The notes beneath the pieces were generated by a model. It saw nothing but the letters and a program-made list of their open reading frames with translations, was not told the origin of the DNA and searched no databases. Below are positions 21,385 to 32,010 of a stretch of 64,000 bases of DNA, piece after piece; the stretch's first letter is position 1; the number at the start of each line of letters is the position of its first letter. This stretch comes from Adiantum capillus-veneris (taxonomy: Eukaryota > Streptophyta > Polypodiopsida > Polypodiales > Pteridaceae). Location of the stretch: the NCBI GenBank assembly GCA_014529385.2, contig CM043960.1, forward strand, positions 125,834,043 through 125,898,042, in the 5' to 3' direction. Position numbers and translations under genes: made by a program.

Positions 21385-21560
21385 GTAGACATATAGCCTA
21401 GTGGTTAAGCTTGAGGCCTATTCTCCTACGTGATGAGGTCAAATCCTACCCATTAGGAATGGTTTTAAATCGTCGATGCATTGGAGATGAGTAGGAACCC
21501 ATAATGCCCATCTTAGTATAGCTCATGCATGCCTTCTAGATAATGTCTTCATTTTTGTGG
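21385..21560 (+). mobile_element. tRNA-derived SINE candidate
   Basis: TAGCCTAGTGGTTAAG (about 21393) resembles a Pol III A box. AGGTCAAATCCTACC (about 21440) resembles a B box at a tRNA-like spacing. A non-tRNA body follows. It cannot fold as a complete tRNA. Ends and target duplications were not established. Confidence 0.5.
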
Positions 21561-21959
21561 CACACTCAAAGGAAAAGCATGCTCTTTAGACTCGTTATTG
21601 CAAATATACACAACTGACTAGGGTTGGTCAATAAACAAATATCTAATACATCTTGTACATTCAAAAACGACAACGTTGCAACGCCATCCAACATATCGAT
21701 AAAAACCTTTGAAATTCAAAATTGGCCCTTCAGTAGGGCACTTGAAGCATGAGTTTTAGGTATTTTTTGTAAAAAAAACACGTATCTCCTATTTTGAACA
21801 AATTTAAGTTTCTTGTTCTATAGGATGTTTAATTCATATAACAACATTGGTGACTTGATTTTAACTCTATTATTTCTCAATCATGCTCACACCAAAAAGT
21901 AGAAGACAATCACATGAGCTCAAAAATTATTGGCATGGAAACGGGTGAATGTGCTACTT
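21561..21959. other. Anonymous sequence
   Basis: AT-rich sequence, nothing recognised. Confidence 0.4.
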
Positions 21960-22139
21960 TGTGATCCATGGCACTAAAGGGCACGGGTAGAAAGAGATGG
22001 GATCGGCGGTCGAGGTTGAAAGGGGGGATCTCGAGGAAGATTGAGGGTGGAAAAAAATGGACGACCGTTGCAAGCACGGAGACTTGAACCCTCTCCACCC
22101 CCATGAGAGCCCAATGCACTAACCGCTACGCCCGACAGG
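21960..22139 (-). mobile_element. tRNA-derived SINE candidate, minus strand
   Basis: Read on the minus strand from 22139, GGGCGTAGCGGTTAGTGC matches an A box and GGGTTCAAGTCTCC a B box, with an anticodon-arm-like stretch between. No acceptor-stem partner is found, so it is not a tRNA gene. The body ends near a CCCGTGCCCTTTAGTGC block (reverse complement at about 21970), which recurs on the plus strand at about 22317, so a second partial copy may lie in opposite orientation. Confidence 0.55.
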
Positions 22140-22174
22140 GAAGTTGACATATGGGCAAACTATATAATGATAAA

Positions 22175-22210
22175 TAAACTTGGACAGGTCCCGCTGCTTG
22201 TCCAAGTTTA
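22175..22210. other. Perfect 12 bp hairpin
   Basis: TAAACTTGGACA at 22175-22186 and its exact reverse complement at 22199-22210 leave a 12-base loop. Its function is unknown. It lies beside the SINE candidate. Confidence 0.8.
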
Positions 22211-22504
22211 CTTTTCCATGTCTTAATTTACTCCGGCATCCTACGGCTGTGCGCATCTCGATCTTCGCATTTGAACTTCGCTGTCGTGGATCCCACCGTC
22301 TGGCTTCATTAAATGGCCCGTGCCCTTTAGTGCTGAGGCTTTGCCATAGTGCAAGGTTCCAAGGGTGTTCATGCAACGTTGACGGTGGGTTTAACAAAGC
22401 TATGAAGTACTTTCCTTGTCCAATGAGAACACCCCTAGTCAACCAAGGCACATTTTCTTTGATCTCCCTTTGACTCTTCTAAGTCCAACCTTAATGGGAT
22501 CTTT

Positions 22505-22506
<2 letters not shown>

Positions 22507-22570
<64 letters not shown>

Positions 22571-22590
22571 GTGCACACGCACGCACACAC
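22507..22590. repeat. (CT)n(CA)n compound microsatellite
   Basis: A CT run passes into CA and GCACAC repeats. Confidence 0.95.
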
Positions 22591-22715
22591 AACATGCATC
22601 CAATTGTCTTTATATCCCCAAAAACTAAGCTTGCATATTTTTGAGCAGGATGAAGCTCACTTAGGTGCACAATTTGAGCCACTTCATATCAATGTTTCTC
22701 TATTAATATGGCACC

Positions 22716-22736
22716 TCTCCCTCCCTCCCTCCCTCC

Positions 22737-22767
<31 letters not shown>

Positions 22768-22802
22768 ACGCACACACACACACACACGCGCGCGTGCGCA
22801 CA
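22716..22802. repeat. (CCCT)n(CT)n(CA)n(CG)n compound microsatellite
   Basis: CCCT units grade into CT, CA and then CGCG/TGCG repeats, 130 bp from the previous compound repeat. Confidence 0.93.
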
Positions 22803-23308
22803 GCCAACAATTCTTACTTTCTTGGCACAATCTACACCCATTTACATGTTTTCTTGTGTTTCTTGGCACATGTTGTACATGTTTTGTGATTTTCATGGTT
22901 CACATGGAAAGATGGAGCTCCTGATCAATAAAGCAATCAGAAAAGTGAAGAAAGGGTAGGCAATGGTTAAAAATTAGCCAATTCAATGTGATGAAGGAGA
23001 AATATATACTCCTACTAATAGAGACACAAAAAAGTATAGAGTAAGGATTACCTTGGTTGGAGGCGTAAGAGTGAGAGTCCACTTGTAGGAGGACCATGAG
23101 ATAGAGAAAGGATCTCCAGAAGATGGGAAGGGAAGGCGGGGCGGGGGGGGGGGAGGTGTGGCAATGGTATTTTCATGAGCTATACAAGTGACTCAGGATC
23201 GAGAGTTTTATGGTCACCTTGTAACTTTCCTAGGCCAGAATGATATACATCACATTAGTCTACTTCTCATCCTATCACTAAAAAGGAGGTTATGGGACCA
23301 TCATGAGG
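22803..23308. other. Anonymous sequence
   Basis: No recognised gene. A G-rich run (GGGCGGGGGGGGG) lies near 23137-23152. Confidence 0.4.
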
Positions 23309-23512
23309 TAGTGATGTGTGTGAACACACTTAGGACCACCTTGGCATTTTTTCCCTCACTAGGAGGTTTTTTTTTCCCCGTGCTTGTATATACGCCCATC
23401 ATTCTAGGGCTATATTATTGTGCACTAAGCAATACATACTCTCTGTTCTGTGCCTTGAGCATCTTCGTCTTCTTCAAGTTGTGTGTGTTTCCATGCAACC
23501 CTATTTCCAACA
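23309..23512 (+). repeat. Ty1/copia LTR (plus copy), approximate start
   Basis: The segment matches the reverse complement of 30202-30397, including the GTAGTGATGTGTGTGAACAC and TTTCCAACA ends. It lies immediately before the primer site. The 3' boundary (CCAACA at 23512) is firm and the 5' boundary is where similarity between the copies fades. Confidence 0.7.
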
Positions 23513-23514
23513 AT

Positions 23515-23526
23515 TGGTATTAGAGC
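23515..23526 (+). other. Primer-binding site, tRNA-Met type
   Basis: TGGTATTAGAGC lies two bases after the LTR end, with one change from the common TGGTATCAGAGC. Confidence 0.88.
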
Positions 23527-23852
23527 ACGTTGCATCCTCTCGGGTATAATTGCCACCATCGCCAGCACATGGATGCTCACTTTCTCCGATTTGGGTGAGC
23601 GTTAGTAGGTCTACAAATGCTTCAGGAATTGGTCTACTCATAATTTCGATTCAGGCTCATTTCGACCTCCGTTTCCACTTTAGGTAAAATTGCACTAGCA
23701 ATTTTGTCCTTTTGTGCAAAATTTTTGTAAGTGTCGTTTTTTGCATAACAAGTCCCATATAGTGTTCTACGGGTTGTGCTACATAGCATGTGTTGGTCTC
23801 GCTTCATTTCTCTTCTTTTTGAGCAGTTTCACATTAGGTGCAGGCACTCGCC

Positions 23853-24340
23853 ATGGCTGACAACAACACAGATGTGTTCAAGTTGTTTGATGCTGAGGAT
23901 ATATTAGATGGGGACAATTGCCCAATGTGGGCTTACATGAGGCAATTGGTTTTTGTCTTAAAGGGCATTTGGAATGATGTGCACGGCATTGATGTACGTC
24001 CTGGTTCTTGAGGATACAAGCAATGTTGAGGATGTTGTAGGTTTTGGTGGCAGGGTTGCTGGTACCAAAGTTGTTTTGCCTACGGCTGAGCAAGCTCATT
24101 GGGATGTTAGAGATGTGCAACCTCGTGCATTGATTGCATTATCCGTGAAGCACACTATTACTTCTCGCATTCGTACAACTAAACTTGCAAAACACGCTTG
24201 GAATATTTTGGATGGTCTTTATGCAAGTCGCAATGAGGCTAAAATTGCATTGCTACATAAAGAGTTGGTGTGTTGCCATTATTGTAAAGCTAATGATCAC
24301 TTGATCAAGCATTGTCCAAAATTGAAGGCAAAAGAGGCCA
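23853..24340 (+). pseudogene. Ty1/copia Gag, deleted and frameshifted (plus copy)
   Basis: The ATG at 23853 begins MADNNTDVFKLFDAEDILDG, matching the minus copy at 29839. After a frameshift near 23970 it reads HWDVRDVQPRALIALSVKHT and DGLYASRNEAKIALLHKEL. It then jumps directly to the CX2CX4HX4C knuckle (CHYCKANDHLIKHC at 24274-24315). The minus copy has over 100 residues between these points, so an internal gag segment is deleted here. Gag forms the virus-like particle. The family assignment is firm from order and motifs. Confidence 0.85.
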
Positions 24341-26664
24341 AGAAGAAAGAGGCTGGTTCCATTACAAGTGCAACTAGTGTAGAATTTTTTGTGAAAGGAG
24401 ATTGTGATGTTGATGTAGATGCAAAGTGGGCATTTAGTGTAGAGTGCACTTATGATCCTTCTGTCCATGATGCATGTATGCCAGTTGCTGGTGCTACAAA
24501 TCACATTACCTCTCATCGTGACTTGTTTACCTCTCTCAAGGCTGTCCTCATGGGAATATAGTCACTTGTGCTAAGAATGCCTCTTATCCGGTTGGAAAGA
24601 TTGTACTTATTGCTGCAAATGGCCGTTCTCTCACACTTGTTGATGCACTTTATGTACCTCCGATAGAGAAGAACCTTTTGTCCGTATCTACACTTGTTAG
24701 ACTTGGGTTTTGTTGTGAAATTTATGGATGAAATGATCTCAGTTTTGGTAATGAAATTGTTGCATCTGGCATTTTATGATGTGGGCTATATAAGCTCACT
24801 TTGTATAACAAGTGTGGGCAGCATTTTGCAAATGCCGTTGTGGATTAAAATTTTGTTTCATATGCAAAACTTTGGCATGCATATTTTGGGCATCTAAATT
24901 TTGCCAATTTGCTGTGTTTGCAAAAATCTAATATGGTTGCTTCTTTGCCGCCTCTTGAAGCACCTGTGAAGCATGTTTGTGAAGGCTGTATTTTGGGTAA
25001 GATGCAGCATTTCCAAAGGATGGTTCAGCATGGGCTACATGCAAATTACAACTCATGCATAGTGATGTTTGTGGGCCCATGCAAACTTCGTCCTTGGGCA
25101 ATTACCTTTACTTTGTGACTTTCATTGATGATCACTCTAGGCATGCATGGACGTATCCTCTTAAAGCTAAGTCCGAAGCATTTATGTGCTTTAAGCAATT
25201 TTTGGCTATGGCTAAAAATGTCTCTAAATGTATTATGGGCACCCTCCGTTCGAGGGGGGGAGTATATGTCTCATGAGTTTAATGCATTTTCGGCTAGTTG
25301 TGGGATAAAACACCAAAGTACAGTGTCGTGTACACCTCTGTAAAATGTTGTTGTTGAAAGGAAAAATAGGTCGCTTGCAGAGATGGCATGATGTATGGTC
25401 AAGAGTCAAGCTTTGCCACATTTGTTTTGGCATGAGACCATAATGTGTTCTACTTATGTACTCAACAGGCGTCCTACAAAAGCTTTGCAGTCTATGACTC
25501 CATATTAAGCATGTCATGATAGAAAGCCATCTATTGATCACATGCGCATTTTTTATTGTTTGGATTATGCTTTGGTGTCACAAACGCGATGCAAAAATTG
25601 GATGATAAGGCTATCAAATACAATTTTTTTTGTTACAGTACTGAGAGCAAAGGTTACAAGTTATACCATTCACAGACAAAGTGTATCTCGGTGTCACGAG
25701 ATGTTGTGTTTGGTGGTGGAAGTTCGAATGTAAATTCAAATGAGGCAAAATAGCTGGTGCATACTTTATGTGACAGTAACTTGGATGCACCTTTGTCTAG
25801 TCATACTCGTTTAGGTCCTTGCCATGCATCTTATGCATCCGATTGTTATGCTTTGGTTGTTTCTAGTTTATGTGATGTAGAGGAACCTTTGTCTTTTGAC
25901 ACAGAATTCAAAAATTTGGATGATTGCCATGCAATCAGAATATGATGCACTTATAGAAAATGACACATGGACTGTATGTGATTTGCCTCCTGGAAAAAAG
26001 GCCATTGGTGTGAAGTGGGTTTACAAGTTGAAACACAAGGCAGATGATGAAGTTGATCGTTATGAAGCTCCACTTGTTGCAAAAGTCTATGCACAACAAA
26101 AAAGCATAGATTATAAAGAGAGTTTTGCTCCCACTTTTTGTATGACTACTGTGTGTTTTTTCTGTGCATTGGCAGCTCATTTTGGATTGGACATACATCA
26201 ATCGGATATTGTTATTATTTTCTTGAATGGTGATACATTTGAGGAAGTTTATGTAACATAGCTTTGTGGTTTTATCAAGAAAGGATAAGAGGATAAAGTG
26301 TGCAAATGTAAGAAAGCTTTGTATGGGTTGAAGCACTCTCCTTGTGCTTGGTATGAGAAAGTTGATACTCATTTGGTTAAACGAGTCTTTCGTAATCCCA
26401 CAGAAAGCACTTTGTATGTAAAATGTGAGGGTGATGTACTTCTCATTGTTGTTCTACATGTGATGACCTGCTAATCATTGGTCCAAATGAGACACATATT
26501 GGTGAGTTTAAGGCTGATTTGAATGCTTGGGATTGTTGCATCATTACTTGGGCATACAGTTTAACCAGCATGATGGTGGTATTGCCTTGTGTCAAACAGC
26601 TACATAGAATCATTACTATATAAGTTTGGACTTGGGTATTGCAAGCCTATAGCTTCTCCCATGA
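24341..26664 (+). pseudogene. Ty1/copia Pol: protease, integrase, reverse transcriptase (decayed)
   Basis: The order PR-IN-RT is diagnostic of Ty1/copia. The protease site reads VAGATNHIT where DSGAT is expected. The GAG-pre-integrase region is LWHAYFGHLNFANLLCLQ with CEGCILGKM. The integrase core has MHSDVCGPMQTSSLGNYLYF, FVTFIDDHSRHAW and a GGEYMSHEF Glu region. RT includes KWVYKLKHKADDEVDRYEA and KALYGLKHSPCAWY. At 26457-26468 the V-D-D box is broken by a one-base loss. The copy ends near 26664 after CKPIASPM, so the RT end, RNase H and 3' LTR are missing. Many stops and shifts. Confidence 0.88.
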
Positions 26665-27062
26665 ACGGAGACTTTTGTACAATACAATCTTTGTGTTCCT
26701 TGATAAAACTAGTTGGTACAATGAAGATGAAAGCTTCATGCACCAAATTATTCTTGAAAAACACACCTAGTGTCCCTAGCCTCAGTCCCAAGACCTCACA
26801 CACCTTCAAAAATGGTGAGATATAGCATGGAATGAGGATAGATTCAGAGGAAGAAGATGTGTCTTACAAGAAAGAAGTATTCTCCTCACATAATCACTTT
26901 AATAGCATAGATTAGTTTAGTAATTAGCATGGTAGAGGAGATGAGCATGCCATTGAAGCTTGGCTCTTGGATGAATTTGCATTCCATAGCCAAGAGTTGT
27001 TGGTGTAGGCCTCTACTTCTCAATTCTTGGAGAAGGAGATGGAGTTTTTCTTGCACACATGA

Positions 27063-27107
<45 letters not shown>

Positions 27108-27997
27108 CATTGTGTTAGAGTAAAATGCAGCCCTCTCTCTCATCTTGGTCGACCCCTCTTGCTATTTGCTCATGATGGCCTCCCATTGGCTCCTGTAAAG
27201 CTTAGCCAATCACAAATTAGAAGCATAATTGATAGCCTTTTGACAAGTGTCCCCCTTTCCCCTTTTGTGAGAGCTTTAGGTAATTAAATAATTCAACTAA
27301 ACTCTCATTAGACCTCTTAGTCTTCTGGCCAATAGGAATTAGGCAAGCCATTGGGCTGTTGAATGCTCATTGGACCCCTTGGTAGACTGTCCAATAGTCT
27401 TCTAGGGAGCTTAAATTCTATTGGTTCTTTTATCAAGAATTTTTAAATTGATTAGACTAAATTTACTCTAGCCTAATTCTCATTGGTCCACCTCTATGGT
27501 CATCCAATAGGATTTGAGGAGAGATTGGGAGCAACTGGCATAGGAGCCTAACATGTGTCTAGTATTCTCTTTGTGTAAAGGGGGAGCCTTGGAGTGTGTG
27601 TGTGTGTGCGCGTGCGTGCGTGTGTGTGTTTCTCTCTCATCCCCTACAATAAGGGTTGCCCCCTCCTTCCTAGGGATGTGGGAAGGCTTTTTAGTCTTCC
27701 CATGACCATCCAATTTTCCCCTTGCTTTGGCCATTGGATAAATGAGTTAATTTTTGGAACCTTAGTCTATGGAACTTTTAATGGAGCTGAACCTTAGGTC
27801 TTTTAAGCCCCATTGAAGCACATTGCTCTTTTGCAGATTGTCCGCCTTTGGATCCCTATTTTCCCTCCATTGATAGAGAGCGGTCTGGCAGCCTTACCAA
27901 TATTCTAGTTTTTACGCCCCTGGTACTTCCCCATAGTAAATGATCGGTTTAACATGAGAAAATCATTTGGGAGTATTAGATATTAGTTTCTATGACA
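26665..27997 (-). repeat. LTR fragment of the 58.7 kb Ty3 family, minus strand
   Basis: The reverse complement begins TGTCATAG at 27997 and follows the solo LTR at 35083 and the LTR at 58709. Shared features are the AAATGATTTTCTCAT block, an AC microsatellite followed by GGGATGAGAGAG-type sequence, CCAATGAG-type modules, and GGAACACAAAGA...TTGTACAA near the truncated end at about 26670. It lacks the last 300 or so bases of the LTR. It carries two AC/GT microsatellites (27064-27105 and 27592-27630). Confidence 0.85.
27064..27105. repeat. (GT)21 microsatellite within the LTR fragment
   Basis: Pure GT run. The solo LTR has a shorter ACACAC run at the corresponding place (about 35950). Confidence 0.95.
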
Positions 27998-28013
27998 CTC
28001 CCCCCCTTGATTG
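27998..28013 (-). other. Polypurine tract / recombination junction
   Basis: On the minus strand, AATCAAGGGGGGGAG directly precedes the LTR start TGTCATAG and follows integrase codons of the copia minus copy. The plus copia copy has AGGGGGGAGT at the homologous integrase position (GGE motif), so a G-run is shared across the junction. Confidence 0.7.
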
Positions 28014-29165
28014 GAACGGAGGGTGCCCATAGTACATTTTGAGACATTTTTAGCAATAGCCAGAAATTGTTTGAAGCACATACAAACTTTGGACTTTGCT
28101 TTAAGAGGAAATACCCATGCATGCCTGAATAATCATCAATGAAAGTCACAAAGTAAAGGTAATTTCCCAAGGACGGAGTTTGCATGGACCCACAAACATC
28201 ACTATGCATAAACTTTCACAAACATGTTTGACAAGTGCTTCAAGAGGCGGCAAAGAAGCAATCATATCAGATTTTTGCAAACACAGCAAACTAGCAAAAT
28301 TCAGATGCCGAAAACGTGCATGCCACAGTTTTGCATCTAAAACACCCCTTGAATCTACAATTTTGTTTGCAAAATTTTTCCACACTTGTCATACAAATTG
28401 AGCTTATACAACCCATGACACAAAAGGCCAGATGCAACAATTTCATCGCCAAAACTGAGATCATGAACTGTATATTAGTCATCCACAAATTTGACTACAA
28501 GTCCAAGTCTAGCAAGTGCATACAGACAAAAGATTCTTCTTGATCCCAGGTACATAAAGTGCATTAACAAGTGTGAAAGAACTGCCATTTGCAACAATAA
28601 GCACAATCTTTCCAACTTCCTGAATCGGATAAGAGGCATTGTTGGCACAAGTGATTGAATTCCCATGAGGGACAGACTCGAGAGAGGTGAACAATTCACG
28701 ATGTGAGGTAATGTGCTTTGTAGCAACACTGTCAAAAATACCACACATGTGAATCCGCAGCAACTAACACGCATGCATGGACAACAGGATTGTAAGTGCA
28801 TTTTGCACTAAAAGCCCATTCTGCATCAACATCAGCATCACAGACTCCTTTCACAAAAGACTCAACAATGGCTGCATTTGTAGTGGAACCAACATTTGCA
28901 GTGGAACCACCCTCTTTCTTCTTAGCCTCTTTGGCCTTCAACTTAGGACACTGCTTGATCAAGTAATCATTAGATTTACGATAATGGCAATGCATCTTCT
29001 TTTTTCCCTTATCACCAGAATTTCCAGACGAATTGTTGCCAGCAGAAGCATTAGGAACAGGTGATTTTCCACTCGCATAAGAACCATAAGAAGTGGTTGC
29101 ATTGATGTTACCACCCTTTCTTTGAGCAGCAATAAAAGCATGTTCAACTGCACGTTGTCTAGTCC
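28014..29165 (-). pseudogene. Ty1/copia Pol fragment: protease to integrase (minus copy)
   Basis: Reading downward: a knuckle region (HCHYRKSNDYLIKQC, second Cys and His replaced), then a protease site FDSVATKHIT (Gly of DSG replaced by Val). LYVPGIKKNLLSV and LWHARFRHLNFASLLCLQ (GAG-pre-integrase) follow, then MHSDVCGSMQTPSLGNYLYF and TFIDDYSGMHGY (integrase). The copy stops at the integrase GGE position. Substituted zinc ligands and the altered protease site show decay. It is about 85 percent similar by eye to the plus copy. Confidence 0.85.
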
Positions 29166-29839
29166 TTTTTTTTTTTGGAAAGCAACTCTTGCAACAGCAA
29201 TGTGCATAATGCATCAAACTTGACAACTTCGGGATTTCCTTGGCTCATAAGTCTCCAAGTACTAGCAAAAGTATGGCAAGAATCTAGTAAGGCATCAAGG
29301 ACAGTCTGCACAAGGGAACTCTTTAAAATGACTCCACCTGCAGAAATAAGTTGCTCATTGATATCCTTGACACGAGCAAGGAAAATATCCATATCATCTT
29401 CCTCATGCATAATCTTCGACTCCAGCTCTTTACGCAGCAATGCAATTTTTGCCTCATTGCGGCTTGCATAAAGACTAGCCAGAATATCCCAAGCCTGTTT
29501 TGCAGATTTCGTTGAACAAATGTGAGGTGTAATGGTGCGCTTCACAGACAATGCAATCAACACATGAGCCTATGCATCCTTTATATCCCAACGAGCTTGT
29601 TCTGCCATAGGCAAAACAACTCTAACAACAGCAATTCTTGCAGCAAGACCTGCAACATCATCAACATAGCCTACATCCTTTGAACCAGGATGTACATCAA
29701 TGCCCTGCACAATATTCTAGACTCCCTTTGACACAAGAACATGTTGCATCATGTAAGCCCACATAGGGTAATTGTCCCCATCCAATCTGTCCTCAGCAGT
29801 AGCAAACATCTTGAACACATCTGTGTTGTTGTCAGCCAT
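29159..29839 (-). pseudogene. Ty1/copia Gag (minus copy)
   Basis: The ATG at 29837-29839 opens MADNNTDVFKMFATAEDRLDGDNYPMW. A stop near 29718 interrupts. A long frame 29563-29159 carries the UBN2-type gag core (AWDILASLYASRNEAKIALL, VLDALLDSCHTFASTWR). An 11-base homopolymer (T on plus, 29166-29176) coincides with the shift out of frame into the Ser/Gly-rich linker and knuckle. It retains the gag segment deleted from the plus copy. Confidence 0.88.
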
Positions 29840-30187
29840 GGTAAATGCTGCACCTGATGTGAAAACTGCCCGAAAAGAGGTGAAACAGAGCGGGAACAAC
29901 ACATGCTATATAGCACAAACCATAGAAGACTGTAAGGGACCAGTTATGCAGAAAATAGAACTGACAAAAATTTTACACAAAATGACGAAATAGTCTATGC
30001 ATTACTGCCTGTAGTGGAAATGGAGGCCAAAATGAGCTCGAATCAAAAATCTGAGCAAACTATGCTCTATGAGCTCTCCCAAAAAATTTGTTGACCTACG
30101 AACGATCGCCAAAGCTCACAAAAATCGAAGAAAGTGAGCAAGCGTGTGTTAGAGCTGCTGGCGACTAAGTGCAGGAGGACGCAACCT

Positions 30188-30199
30188 GCTTTGATACCA
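30188..30199 (-). other. Primer-binding site, tRNA-Met type (minus copia copy)
   Basis: The reverse complement reads TGGTATCAAAGC and lies two bases from the LTR end at 30202. Confidence 0.88.
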
Positions 30200-30201
30200 A
30201 T

Positions 30202-30397
30202 TGTTGGAATTAGGGTTGCAGGGAAACGCACACAACTTGGAGAAGATGAAGGAAGCTCAAGGCACACAACAGAGAGTATATTACTTAGTGTGCAATGGAA
30301 AGATAGATAGCCCTAGAATGAATGGGGGGGAAAACCTCCTAAAGAGGGAAAAAATGCCCCGACGGTCTTAAGTGTGTTCACACACATCACTACCACA
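30202..30397 (-). repeat. Ty1/copia 5' LTR (minus copy), approximate outer end
   Basis: Reverse-complement match to 23309-23512. The inner end CCAACA is firm and the outer end is where similarity to the other copy fades. Confidence 0.7.
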
Positions 30398-30680
30398 TGT
30401 ATATGGTAACAACTATGCTTTATCCACAATATTATCAGCTTCCTCTATTGCCACATGCCAACTGTGTCACTCAATGTCATGACAAGGATTATGTGGGTCA
30501 CGATCCCTAGGCCAAGGCGGATAAGGCCGGCTACAATTAGTGCTTATTAAAGGGGTCTTTTAAAGATAGCGGCTAGGAGCCCTACAAGAGGAAGTGGTTG
30601 GATTCAAAAGAGCAAATTCAAAGTCCCAAATTTTCACAATAGGATCAAAGGTCCATCGGTCCTTCTTTGTGCATACGAAA

Positions 30681-30755
30681 TGTGAGACCACGGGAGATCT
30701 GAATGCCAACTCTCCACCCCCCCAAGACGCATTCAGACTGGCCCTTGGCTTGACA
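30681..30755 (-). repeat. 3' mini-LTR, 75 bp
   Basis: The minus strand begins TGTCAAGCCAAGGGCC after the polypurine tract and ends GGTCTCACA. It matches both ends of the 145 bp LTR at 36852-36996 but lacks its middle, including the TATA-like stretch. Confidence 0.7.
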
Positions 30756-30770
30756 TTACTCCCCCCTTGG
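30756..30770 (-). other. Polypurine tract
   Basis: The minus strand reads CCAAGGGGGGAGTAA just before the LTR. The plus-strand relative has CCAAGGAGGGAGTAA at 39278-39292 in the same position. Confidence 0.85.
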
Positions 30771-30779
30771 AGAAGCATT

Positions 30780-32010
30780 TTTGTCGTCAAAAACAAAAGT
30801 GGAAAATTTCTTCTTATGAACACTAATGTTTTCCCAAGTGGCAACTTCCTTAGGTTTGTCTTTCTAGTTGACTAATGCTTGTCGATGTACATGATGACAC
30901 GTACATAGATCATAGCAGTCAAGAAAACACTCAACTTCATATGGCTACATAGGAGGCTCAATGAAATCAAACACAATCTGTTGATGGATAAAATTGTCAT
31001 CCTTATGTAAGCGTTTATGTAAACGACTTACATGGAATGCTGGGTGAATGCGAGAGTGTGCAGGTAATGAGAGTTTGTAGGCCATATCAACAAGTTGCTT
31101 AAGTATCTTAAAAGGCCCACAATACCTCAAAGATAATTAAATCCTTGGCCCCGTCTTTAGGCTTTTTGAATGCTCTAGCTCACACAAAATTATCTCGTCC
31201 CCTTTCGTGAAGGTAACTTGCCGACGTTGCTCATCAGCATAGTTTTTATATTGATCTTGTGCTTGTTGAACATTTTGACAAGCTAGTCTCATCATTTCCA
31301 TGTGTTCTTGGAGAAAATCCAAGTCCTACTCAAGCTTTTCAGTCGCCAACCCCATCGTAACTGGTGATCTAGGTTGAAATTCATACATAAGCATGAAAGG
31401 ACTTAAACAAGTTGTCACATTCTTAGCACTATTATAAGCAAACTTGAGAATAGGGAGATAATTTTCTCAATCCGACTGCTTGCTAATGTATGCTCCTAAC
31501 ATATCCTCTTGTGCTTGGGTTGACCTGTTCACTCTGACCATCCATTTCAAGATGATATGTAGTACTTATGTTAAGTTGTGTACTCAATTGTTAAACACAA
31601 CCCTCCAAACATGACTATTAAACTTGGGACCATGATCACTCACAATGTTACTTGGCAACCCATACAACCTACACAGATTTTCCACAAATAACTTAGCTAA
31701 CTCTGGAGACTTAACTGTAGATTTAATTGGAACAAGCTTGCAAATTTTAGTCAATTGGTCTACAACCACCCATATTGAGCCATGACCTTGTATAGTGGTT
31801 GGCAAAGCCAAAATGAAATCCATAGAGATACTTTCCCATTTACCATTAGGAATCTCCAATGGATATAAGAGACCTCCTACCTTTTGACACTCTACTTTAT
31901 TTACTTTACATTTTTGGCATTGCAAGGCATGGTCTTGAACATAGCTGTGTAAACCTGGCTAGTAAAATTGTCGTCATACGAATGCATAAGTTCTCTTTAT
32001 GCTTGGGCTC
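30780..32010 (-). pseudogene. Integrase with GPY/F module and chromodomain-like end
   Basis: The core frame 31925-31584 reads CQKCKVNKVECQKVGGLLYP, WESISMDFILALPTT (first Asp) and YGLPSNIVSDHGPKFNS (second Asp), and stops before the Glu region. Frame 31322-31137 gives the helical QQAQDQYKNYADEQRRQ segment. Frame 31130-30945 gives MRYCGPFKILKQLVDMAYKL and LPAHSRIHPAFHVSRLHKRL, the C-terminal GPY/F module. A stop-broken chromodomain-like stretch (VHRQALVN, then DKPKEVATWENIS) ends at the polypurine tract. Integrase would join the cDNA to the genome. Stops and shifts inactivate it. Confidence 0.82.

Noticed and set aside
22079-22139. Minus-strand tRNA gene
   Set aside because: A- and B-box-like motifs are present, but no acceptor stem pairs and the T-arm needs a mismatch. 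A SINE head fits better.
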